Part shown: positions 1 to 5,375 of the stretch, one piece after another
Layout of the letters: each line of letters opens with the position of its first letter
Numbering within the stretch: the stretch's first letter is position 1
NCBI GenBank assembly: GCA_934202505.1
Contig: CAKPXW010000034.1
Coordinates: 1 to 14,425 of the forward strand
Length of the DNA: 14,425 nucleotides
Origin: an uncultured Bacilli bacterium
GTDB lineage: Bacteria > Bacillota_I > Bacilli_A > RFN20 > CAG-631
Direction of reading: 5' to 3'
The notes under the pieces: model-generated
What the model was told of the DNA's origin: nothing
The model's database searches: none
Seen by the model: the letters and a program-made list of their open reading frames with translations, nothing else
Position numbers and translations under genes: made by a program

Positions 1-90
1 TATCTGGCCGGAGACGCGACAGAGGATGAAGCAGCGGAGCGGATCCAATCCAGAGTGTATTTATATTTGCAGGAGCTTTATGTTCTTTAA
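1..90 (+). pseudogene. C-terminal scrap of a probable extracellular solute-binding protein (foreign-looking contig end)
   Basis: The first frame is open from the window edge to a TAA at 88-90. It reads as a C-terminal tail with the pattern AAERIQSRVYLYLQE. From memory this resembles the last helix of ABC-transporter sugar-binding lipoproteins of Firmicutes, which often end in an 'A..IQSRV.LYL.E' helix. The first 50 or so bases are clearly GC-richer than anything else in the window (runs such as gccggagacgcgac), so they probably come from another genome. The match is too short to name a protein. An lspA reading frame takes over at about base 57, so the scrap and lspA overlap in different frames. 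This suggests an artificial or recombinational join. Confidence 0.35.
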
Positions 91-305
91 TAGATAAGGT
101 ATTCTACGGTGGTAGTCTTGACTTTATAGGAATTAGCGACTTATTTATAGCAGATATAAAAGATATATATATCAATCTAGGATTACTATTCTTTATAATG
201 GCTACATATAAAAGTGACTTTTTAAAAGATGATGGTAATTCTTCATTAAAAGATGATTGGCAGGCTATAAAGAACTTTTTAGTGTTTATCAAAAATGATA
301 TAAAA
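57..305 (+). pseudogene. lspA: C-terminal fragment of signal peptidase II (LspA), fused in frame to prfA
   Basis: The frame used by prfA is open well upstream of its first ATG. Bases 57 to about 305 read as the end of a lipoprotein signal peptidase. The segment AGALCSLIDKVFYGGSLDFI matches the conserved block around the first catalytic aspartate (usually GNxxDRxxxGxVVDFI). The following DLFIADIKDIYINLGLLFFI matches the second block (FNxADxxxxxG), with the second catalytic Asp in the IAD motif, and the final transmembrane helix. A charged cytoplasmic tail follows. The usual Asn residues are replaced (CS for GN), as I recall in divergent Mollicutes-like LspA proteins. The N-terminal half is missing, and no stop codon separates the fragment from prfA. 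LspA is normally about 150-170 residues and removes lipoprotein signal peptides in the membrane. Confidence 0.6.
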
Positions 306-1211
306 TGTCAAGAAAATATCAAACAAGCTAATATTCTTCTTGATGATAAAGATGAAGAAATGGTTGAAATGGCCAAAATGGAAATAGCAGAAAATAATGA
401 AAAAATTGAAACTATCGAAGAAGAATTAAAAATATTATTACTACCTAAAGATCCAAATGACGATAAAAACGTTATTATGGAAATAAGAGGGGCTGCCGGT
501 GGTGATGAAGGAAATATCTTTGCTGGTGATTTATTTAGAATGTATACCCGTTATGCTGAAAATAAGGGATGGAAAATTGAAATTAATGAATCAAATGAAA
601 CAGAATTTGGTGGTTACTCATTAGTCTCTTTTATGATAAAAGGTGAAGGCGCTTATTCTTGCTTTAAATTTGAATCTGGTGCGCATCGTGTACAAAGAGT
701 CCCTCGAACGGAAGCTCAAGGTAGAATTCATACTTCTACAGCAACAGTATTAGTTATGCCTGAAGTTGAACTTCAAGATACTAATATAAAAATGGAAGAT
801 GTAACAATAGAAGTATATCGTTCTTCAGGAGCAGGAGGACAACATATTAATAAAACAGAATCAGCTGTACGTGTAATTCATAATCCAACTGGAATTGTTG
901 TAGCTTGCCAAGATGGAAGAAGCCAACATGAAAATAAAGATAAAGCTTTACAAATTTTAGCAGCAAAAGTTAGTGATTTTATTCGTCAACAAGAAGAAGA
1001 AAAACTTGGAGCTGAAAGAAAATTAAAAGTTGGTACAGGTGAAAGAAGTGAAAAAATAAGAACTTACAATTATCCACAAAATCGTGTAACAGATCATCGT
1101 ATAGGATTTACAATTCAAAAGTTAGATCGTGTTATGGAAGGCGATTTACAAGAGATAATTGATGCTTTATTAAATGAAGAGCAAAAAGAAAAACTTTCTG
1201 CTGAAATGTAA
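198..1211 (+). CDS. prfA: Peptide chain release factor 1 (RF1), N-terminus missing or replaced
   Basis: RF1 reads UAA and UAG stop codons and triggers hydrolysis of peptidyl-tRNA on the ribosome. The GGQ catalytic motif lies at residues 213-215 in GAGGQHINKT. The PxT anticodon-mimic is PRT at 169-171, which favours RF1 over RF2. The tail has the usual RTYNYPQNRVTDHRIG block. Homology to RF1 starts only near residue 37 (base 306, CQENIKQANILLDD). The 36 residues before it match an LspA tail, not the helical N-terminus of RF1, and about 50 normal residues are absent. The ATG at 198 lies inside lspA coding sequence and has no convincing Shine-Dalgarno, so it is the first available ATG rather than a supported start. 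Total length is 337, against about 355-360 in the family. The gene is followed at once by prmC, its usual partner. The 3' part is certain. The 5' end is probably artefactual. Confidence 0.85.
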   Translation: MATYKSDFLKDDGNSSLKDDWQAIKNFLVFIKNDIKCQENIKQANILLDDKDEEMVEMAKMEIAENNEKIETIEEELKILLLPKDPNDDKNVIMEIRGAAGGDEGNIFAGDLFRMYTRYAENKGWKIEINESNETEFGGYSLVSFMIKGEGAYSCFKFESGAHRVQRVPRTEAQGRIHTSTATVLVMPEVELQDTNIKMEDVTIEVYRSSGAGGQHINKTESAVRVIHNPTGIVVACQDGRSQHENKDKALQILAAKVSDFIRQQEEEKLGAERKLKVGTGERSEKIRTYNYPQNRVTDHRIGFTIQKLDRVMEGDLQEIIDALLNEEQKEKLSAEM

Positions 1212-1212
1212 T

Positions 1213-2052
1213 ATGACATATTTAAAAATGATAAAAAATGCTGAAAAGTATGTACAAGAAAATAATAAGGAAATTTATGCCGTAAAATGGCTATTTCTTA
1301 ATTGTCCATATTTTCCAGGATATGGCAAGTTAAATGAAGATGTGCCAGAAAATGTTTATAATTATTTTAATGATTTAATAAAAAGATATGTAGTTGATAA
1401 AATACCTCCACAATATTTATTAAATAAAGCATTTTTCTTTAATTATGAATTTTATGTTGATGAGGGATGCTTTATTCCCAGAAATGAAACTGAACAACTA
1501 GTTGAAGAAACTATCTATAGAATTGATGATTTATTTAAAAACAAGCAAATTGAAATTGCTGATGTTTGTTGCGGATCTGGTATTATAGGAATAACTTTAA
1601 AAAAAGAAATTGAAAATTGTCATGTAACTATGTGTGATATTTCTTCAAGTGCTTTAGAAATTGTAAAGAAAAATGCTTTAAAAAATAAAGCAGATGTTGA
1701 AATCATTCAAGGAGATTTTATAGAACCTATCTTAAATAAGAAAATAAAATATGATGTTATTGTATGTAATCCTCCATATATTAAAAATGATGAAATTTTA
1801 GATGAAATGGTAGTAGACCATGAGCCTAAAATTGCTTTGTTTGGAGGAGTCGATGGACTAGACTTTTATCGAATAATTTTTAAAAATTATTCTTTACTAA
1901 TAAAAGAAAAAGGCTTTATGGCCTTTGAATTTGGATATGATCAAAAAGATGCATTAGAAAACTTAATTAAAGAATTATTACCAAATCATAAATATGAATT
2001 TTTAAAAGATTATAATAATAAATATAGAATGCTTTTTATCTATAATAATTAA
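1213..2052 (+). CDS. prmC: Peptide chain release factor N5-glutamine methyltransferase
   Basis: PrmC (HemK) methylates the glutamine of the GGQ motif in RF1 and RF2 using S-adenosylmethionine, in the cytoplasm. The protein has 279 residues. An N-terminal helical substrate-binding domain is followed by IPRNETE at 88-94, the family's IPRPETE block with N for P. The SAM-binding loop is DVCCGSG from residue 117, and the catalytic NPPY lies at 186-189. I chose the ATG at 1213, one base after the prfA stop, because it keeps the normal domain length. An in-frame ATG at 1174 would overlap prfA by 38 bases and adds a basic stretch with no family match. Neither start has a good Shine-Dalgarno, so translation is probably coupled to prfA. 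The stop codon overlaps the stop of the convergent small gene on the other strand. Confidence 0.93.
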   Translation: MTYLKMIKNAEKYVQENNKEIYAVKWLFLNCPYFPGYGKLNEDVPENVYNYFNDLIKRYVVDKIPPQYLLNKAFFFNYEFYVDEGCFIPRNETEQLVEETIYRIDDLFKNKQIEIADVCCGSGIIGITLKKEIENCHVTMCDISSSALEIVKKNALKNKADVEIIQGDFIEPILNKKIKYDVIVCNPPYIKNDEILDEMVVDHEPKIALFGGVDGLDFYRIIFKNYSLLIKEKGFMAFEFGYDQKDALENLIKELLPNHKYEFLKDYNNKYRMLFIYNN

Positions 2053-2318
2053 TGACCTGGCAATGGAAATTCTTGACTCTGACTTTTATTTTTTATGACA
2101 TTTTCTTGTGCCGCAATTGATAACATAAATTGGCCTAATAATTCAAAAAAATTTCCTAATGAATTCATTTGGTCAATTTGTAGATTTTGTGCTATAATGT
2201 ATCCAGCGATTGACGCTATAATTGCAAATTCATTCCCAGAAAACGAAAAAAGGAAGTCACAAAGACTATTGTAATCATTATTTATGAATTGGTTCATTGA
2301 TGAATTATTGATAGCCAT
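2049..2318 (-). CDS. Small protein of unknown function, conserved-looking
   Basis: The 89-residue product has an Asn-rich N-terminus (MAINNSSMNQFINNDY). A hydrophobic core then resembles, from memory, short uncharacterised Clostridia and Mollicutes proteins with a pattern like F.I.A...G..IA..L..D..N.LGNF....GQ.....AAQ. Here this spans residues 31-71 and includes DQMNSLGNFFELLGQ. The tail is polar and ends in PLPGH. There is no signal peptide and no known catalytic motif, and I do not assign a function. Two ATGs in tandem (2321 and 2318) follow an AAAGGA. The spacing from AAAGGA is very short for either one, so the start is uncertain. The gene faces prmC and their stop codons share two bases. 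It is divergent from the small membrane protein that begins 24 bases away. Confidence 0.6.
   Translation of the reverse strand: MAINNSSMNQFINNDYNSLCDFLFSFSGNEFAIIASIAGYIIAQNLQIDQMNSLGNFFELLGQFMLSIAAQENVIKNKSQSQEFPLPGH
2169..2198 (+). promoter_or_regulatory. Candidate promoter for the small membrane protein gene
   Basis: TTGGTC (2169-2174) and TATAAT (2193-2198) are separated by 18 bases. The -10 has an upstream TGC, giving an extended -10 (TGCTATAAT). It lies inside the small minus-strand gene and would give a leader of about 140 bases before the ATG at 2343. AT-rich DNA produces such matches by chance, so this is only a candidate. Confidence 0.3.
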
Positions 2319-2342
2319 CATTCCTTTATATGAGGAGAAAAA

Positions 2343-2495
2343 ATGAAATATAAAGTTAAACAACAAGAAAAAGAAGAAAGAAAAAAGAAAATTATATTTT
2401 GGACAAAAAGAATTTTGTTAGGACTTGTTTGTGCAAGTATTGCATTGTTACTATTAGTTGCAGTATTTGCTACTTGGATTCAAAATAAGGATTAA
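2343..2495 (+). CDS. Small single-pass membrane protein, unknown function
   Basis: This is a 50-residue open frame with a strong ribosome binding site (GAGGAG, five bases before the ATG) and its own terminator just downstream. Residues 1-23 are very basic and acidic (KYKVKQQEKEERKKK). A single hydrophobic helix at about 24-45 follows (ILLGLVCASIALLLLVAVFATW), then a short QNKD tail. The charge pattern predicts a cytoplasmic N-terminus. The small size, good start and terminator favour a real gene. I do not recognise the family. It resembles in style the short 'KKK...single TM' proteins common in low-GC Firmicutes. It sits between the small minus-strand gene and convergent clpP, so it is probably transcribed alone. 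Confidence 0.65.
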   Translation: MKYKVKQQEKEERKKKIIFWTKRILLGLVCASIALLLLVAVFATWIQNKD

Positions 2496-2496
2496 A

Positions 2497-2519
2497 GGTG
2501 ACTATTAGTCACTTTTTTT
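2497..2519 (+). terminator. Intrinsic terminator after the small membrane protein gene
   Basis: The stem GTGACT/AGTCAC (2498-2503 with 2507-2512) has a 3-base ATT loop and is followed by seven Ts (2513-2519). It begins two bases after the TAA of the small gene. The hairpin contains the clpP stop codon (2505-2507, minus strand), so the two convergent genes share this element. On the minus strand the T-run is weak (CCTTTAAT), so it probably works better for plus-strand transcripts. Confidence 0.8.
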
Positions 2520-3089
2520 AATTATTTTATCAATTAATCCATAGTTTAATGCTTCTTGTGCATCCATAAAATAATCTCTTTCTGTATCTTGTATTATTTT
2601 ACTTAGAGGCTTTCCTGTGTTATTTGCTAGTATTTTGTTTAATTTTTCTTTTAATTTATCAATTCTTTTAGCCACTATTAAAATATCGCTAGCCATTCCA
2701 TTTACACCGCCACTTGGCTGATGAATCATTATTTCACTATTTTCTAAAGCAAAACGCTTCCCTTTAGTTCCTCCTGCAAGTAGAAATGCTCCCATAGAAG
2801 CAGCAAGGCCAAAACATATAGTAACAACATCACATTGAATGTATTTCATAGTATCATAAATAGCAAGGCCACTTGTAGTAGAACCTCCAACACTATTTAT
2901 ATATAATTGAATATCTTTATTTGGCTCTTTTGATGCAAGATATAATAATTGTGCAATAATATCACTAGCTAAATTGTCATCAATTTCTCCATTTAAAATA
3001 ATAATTCTATCTTTTAATAGTAAAGAATAAACATCATAATGTCTTTCACCATCATGATTTACTTCTATTATTGTTGGAATATGATTCAT
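2505..3089 (-). CDS. clpP: ATP-dependent Clp protease proteolytic subunit
   Basis: ClpP is the barrel-forming serine peptidase that degrades proteins delivered by ClpX, ClpC or ClpA in the cytoplasm. From the ATG at 3089 the product is 194 residues, the usual length. The catalytic triad falls at the classical positions: Ser98 in GLAASMGAF, His123 in MIHQPSGG and Asp172 in TERDYFMDA. The N-terminus (NHIPTIIEVNHDGERHYDVYSLLLKDRII) has the standard processing-loop region with no long propeptide. I prefer the ATG at 3089 to the in-frame GTG at 3095, because AAGGAG lies eight bases before the ATG and the GTG would sit almost inside the binding site. It stands alone on the minus strand, divergent from pgk. 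I saw no CtsR or CIRCE heat-shock operator upstream. Confidence 0.97.
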   Translation of the reverse strand: MNHIPTIIEVNHDGERHYDVYSLLLKDRIIILNGEIDDNLASDIIAQLLYLASKEPNKDIQLYINSVGGSTTSGLAIYDTMKYIQCDVVTICFGLAASMGAFLLAGGTKGKRFALENSEIMIHQPSGGVNGMASDILIVAKRIDKLKEKLNKILANNTGKPLSKIIQDTERDYFMDAQEALNYGLIDKIIKKSD

Positions 3090-3106
3090 AAACACCTCTC
3101 CTTAAT

Positions 3107-3138
3107 AAAAGTATGCCCAAATTTTCAAAAGTATACTT
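3107..3138 (-). promoter_or_regulatory. Candidate control region of clpP: spaced repeats and a palindrome
   Basis: Two copies of AAAAGTAT (plus strand 3107-3114 and 3127-3134) lie exactly 20 bases apart, about two helical turns, just upstream of the clpP ribosome binding site. The second copy is part of the perfect palindrome AAGTATACTT (3129-3138). On the minus strand this supplies TATACT, a possible clpP -10, although no good -35 is at the normal distance (TTGGTG is 21 bases away). It could be a promoter plus operator. The factor is unknown. Confidence 0.3.
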
Positions 3139-3178
3139 GTTATTTGTGAAAAAGCACACCAATAAAAAATAATATTTA

Positions 3179-3207
3179 TTGAATATTTAGCAAGAATTAT
3201 TTATAAT
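3179..3207 (+). promoter_or_regulatory. Promoter of the pgk-tpiA operon
   Basis: TTGAAT (3179-3184) and a perfect TATAAT (3202-3207) are separated by 17 bases, close to the sigma-A consensus. The expected transcript start is near 3214, giving a leader of about 44 bases to the pgk ATG. The -10 box lies inside a 9-base inverted repeat (3193-3213), which may be an operator. Confidence 0.7.
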
Positions 3208-3213
3208 AATTCT
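3193..3213. repeat. Perfect 9-base inverted repeat over the pgk -10 box
   Basis: AGAATTATT (3193-3201) and AATAATTCT (3205-3213) are exact reverse complements around a TAT centre. The repeat covers the pgk -10 box and the predicted start site. A second symmetric site, CTAGTT-T-AACTAG, follows at 3220-3232. Either could bind a repressor dimer. AT-richness makes chance symmetry possible. Confidence 0.5.
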
Positions 3214-3257
3214 GTAGGGCTAGTTTAACTAGTCAAAAGGAGATTTAATTAAAAATT

Positions 3258-4493
3258 ATGAGTAAAGTAACAGTTACAGATTTAAAAGACCTTAAAGGTA
3301 AAGTTGTTCTTGTAAGAGTTGACTTCAATGTTCCACTAAAAAACAATGAAGTAACTGATGATAATCGTATCGTTTGTGCTCTTCCAACAATTAAATATTT
3401 AAAAGAACAAGGCGCTAGAGTTGTTTTATTCTCACATCTTGGAAAAGTTGATCATAAAGATCCTGAAAAGAAAGCTGCAAATATGGCAAAGAATGATATG
3501 AAGTTTGTAGTGCCAGTACTTGAAAAAGATTTAGGAGAAAAAGTAGTTTATGTTCCTGAAACAAGAGGCGAAGCTTTAAATACCGCAGTTGCATCTTTAA
3601 AAGAAGGTCAAGTTTTATTAATGCAAAATACTCGTTATGAAAAAGGCGAAAGCAAAAATGATCCAGAACTTGCTGCTTATTGGGCAAGCTTAGCTGATGT
3701 ATTTGTAATGGATGCATTTGGTAGTGCTCACCGTGCTCATTCATCTACATATGGAGTACCTGAAATTTTAAATAAGGAAGGAAAACAAACAGCTCTTGGA
3801 TTTTTAATGCAAAAAGAAGTAGAAAATTTATCTGCTTGTGTTAATGTGCCTGATAATAAACGTCCTTTTGTTGCAATTTTAGGTGGTGCAAAAGTATCAG
3901 ATAAGATTTTATTTGTAGAAAAATTATTACAAACAGCTGATAAGGTAATTATTGGTGGTGCTATTACTTGTACTTTCTTAAAAGCAATGGGTAAGCCAGT
4001 AGGAAATTCTCGTTATGAAGCTGATCAATTAGAATTTGCTAAAAAATGTCTTGAACTAGGTAAAGGAAAATTATATTTACCTATCGATCATGTAATTGCT
4101 GATAATTTTGAAATGCCAACTGATGTTCGTAATACAAATGGATTAGATATTGCTGATGGATATGAAAGACTAGATATCGGACCTAGAACTTGTGAATATT
4201 ATGCAAAATTATTAGATGGAGCTAAAACTGTTTTCTGGAATGGTCCTATGGGTGTATTTGAAAATCCATTATTTGCAAATGGTACAATTGAAATTTGTAA
4301 GATTTTAACAAAATTAACTAAAGAGCAAGGAACATTTACAGTAATTGGCGGTGGAGATAGTGCTGCAGCTGCAGCTCAATTTGGCTTTAAAGATGGATTT
4401 AGCCATGTATCAACTGGTGGCGGCGCTTCACTTGAATTAATTCAAGAAGAAGGACATCTTCCTGGAATTGATGTAATTGCAGACAAAAAGTAG
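3258..4493 (+). CDS. pgk: Phosphoglycerate kinase
   Basis: PGK transfers phosphate from 1,3-bisphosphoglycerate to ADP, an ATP-yielding step of glycolysis in the cytoplasm. The product is 411 residues, slightly above the usual 390-400. Visible motifs are the substrate loop RVDFNVPL at 20-27, SHLGK at 59-63, GGAKVSDK at 209-216, and the nucleotide-side GGGDSAAA from 364 followed by STGGGASLELI. The ATG at 3258 gives the normal N-terminus. The only good Shine-Dalgarno (AAAAGGAG) ends 15 bases upstream, an unusually long spacing, and no in-frame start lies closer to it. Eight bases separate it from tpiA, so the two form an operon. Its promoter is at 3179-3207. No gapA is adjacent, although many Firmicutes place gapA before pgk. 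Confidence 0.98.
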   Translation: MSKVTVTDLKDLKGKVVLVRVDFNVPLKNNEVTDDNRIVCALPTIKYLKEQGARVVLFSHLGKVDHKDPEKKAANMAKNDMKFVVPVLEKDLGEKVVYVPETRGEALNTAVASLKEGQVLLMQNTRYEKGESKNDPELAAYWASLADVFVMDAFGSAHRAHSSTYGVPEILNKEGKQTALGFLMQKEVENLSACVNVPDNKRPFVAILGGAKVSDKILFVEKLLQTADKVIIGGAITCTFLKAMGKPVGNSRYEADQLEFAKKCLELGKGKLYLPIDHVIADNFEMPTDVRNTNGLDIADGYERLDIGPRTCEYYAKLLDGAKTVFWNGPMGVFENPLFANGTIEICKILTKLTKEQGTFTVIGGGDSAAAAAQFGFKDGFSHVSTGGGASLELIQEEGHLPGIDVIADKK

Positions 4494-4501
4494 GTATTAA
4501 T

Positions 4502-5266
4502 ATGAGAAAAAAAGTTATTGTTGGCAACTGGAAAATGAATCATACTAATGTAGAAACAAAAGAATTTATGTTAGCTATGAAAGATGTTGTTAAAGAAGCA
4601 AAAACTCATAATATAGTTTTAGGAATTGCTCCAACATATATGTGTTTAGCTACTGCTGGAAAAACAGCTCCAAGAGGACTTATTGTTTCTGCTCAAAATG
4701 TAAATGATCATATGTCAGGTGCTTATACTGGAGAAATTTCAATTCCAATGCTTAAAGAAGTAAAAGGATTAACTCATGTAATTATTGGTCATTCAGAAAG
4801 AAGACAATATTATAAAGAAACTAATGCTTCATGCAATGCAAAAATGAAATTATTAGCAGAAAATGGATTACTTCCAATTTATTGTGTTGGAGAAAGTCTT
4901 GAACAATTTGAAAATAAAGAAACAAAAAAAGTTGTAAAAGAACAAATTGTTGAAGGACTTACAGGATTAGCTGCAGATTATGTTGCTAAAATGATTATTG
5001 CATATGAACCAGTTTGGTCAATCGGAACTGGTAAAAATGCAAGTAAAGAAATCGCTGAAGATGTATGTGGCTTTATAAGAAAAGAAGTTGCTAAGTTATA
5101 TGGTAGAAGAGTTGCTAATAAAGTAATTATTCAATATGGTGGTTCTGTAAAACCAAATAACGTAAAAGATTATTTAACTCAACCAAATATTGATGGTGCT
5201 TTAGTTGGTGGTGCTTCTTTAAAAGCAGATACATTTGCAGAATTAGTAAGCAATTTATATAAGTAG
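4502..5266 (+). CDS. tpiA: Triosephosphate isomerase
   Basis: TpiA interconverts dihydroxyacetone phosphate and glyceraldehyde 3-phosphate in glycolysis. At 254 residues it has the normal length. All catalytic elements are visible: Asn9 and Lys11 in GNWKMN, the electrophile His97 in IIGHSERR, the base Glu169 in AYEPVWSIGTGK (followed by the flexible loop 6), and the phosphate-binding YGGSVKPNN and GALVGGASL near the C-terminus. It begins eight bases after the pgk stop with a weak ribosome site (AGTAGG), so expression may rely partly on coupling. A strong terminator follows at once, closing the pgk-tpiA operon. Neither gpmI nor eno follows, unlike the longer glycolytic operons of bacilli. Confidence 0.98.
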   Translation: MRKKVIVGNWKMNHTNVETKEFMLAMKDVVKEAKTHNIVLGIAPTYMCLATAGKTAPRGLIVSAQNVNDHMSGAYTGEISIPMLKEVKGLTHVIIGHSERRQYYKETNASCNAKMKLLAENGLLPIYCVGESLEQFENKETKKVVKEQIVEGLTGLAADYVAKMIIAYEPVWSIGTGKNASKEIAEDVCGFIRKEVAKLYGRRVANKVIIQYGGSVKPNNVKDYLTQPNIDGALVGGASLKADTFAELVSNLYK

Positions 5267-5291
5267 AAGGCTCAATTAGAGCCTTTTTTTT
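5267..5291 (+). terminator. Intrinsic terminator of the pgk-tpiA operon
   Basis: The stem AAGGCTC/GAGCCTT (5267-5273 with 5279-5285) has a 5-base AATTA loop and runs directly into an 8-T tract (5284-5291). It starts on the base after the tpiA stop codon. This is a classic rho-independent terminator. Confidence 0.93.
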
Positions 5292-5301
5292 AAATATATA
5301 C

Positions 5302-5330
5302 TTTTAAATTTATAATTCATATTTTATAAT
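5302..5330 (+). promoter_or_regulatory. Candidate promoter of the GH3 glycosidase gene
   Basis: TTTTAA (5302-5307) and a perfect TATAAT (5325-5330) are 17 bases apart. The -35 is poor. The terminator upstream and the well-formed start downstream imply a promoter in this 84-base gap, and this is the best candidate I see. Confidence 0.4.
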
Positions 5331-5375
5331 CAATCTATAAAATATAAAAATGAAGTATTAAATACGAGGAGAAAT

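Noticed and set aside
104..292. Minus-strand open frame opposite lspA/prfA
   Set aside because: Antisense to recognisable LspA and prfA frame sequence, with no ribosome site or family match.
1174..1212. Upstream in-frame start for prmC
   Set aside because: It lies within prfA and adds a basic extension with no PrmC counterpart. The ATG at 1213 gives the normal length.
3090..3257. CtsR or CIRCE operator upstream of clpP
   Set aside because: No GGTCAAA tandem repeat and no TTAGCACTC/GAGTGCTAA pair is visible.
3415..3744. Minus-strand open frame inside pgk
   Set aside because: Leu/Gln/His-rich low-complexity translation opposite a strongly conserved gene, so a shadow frame.
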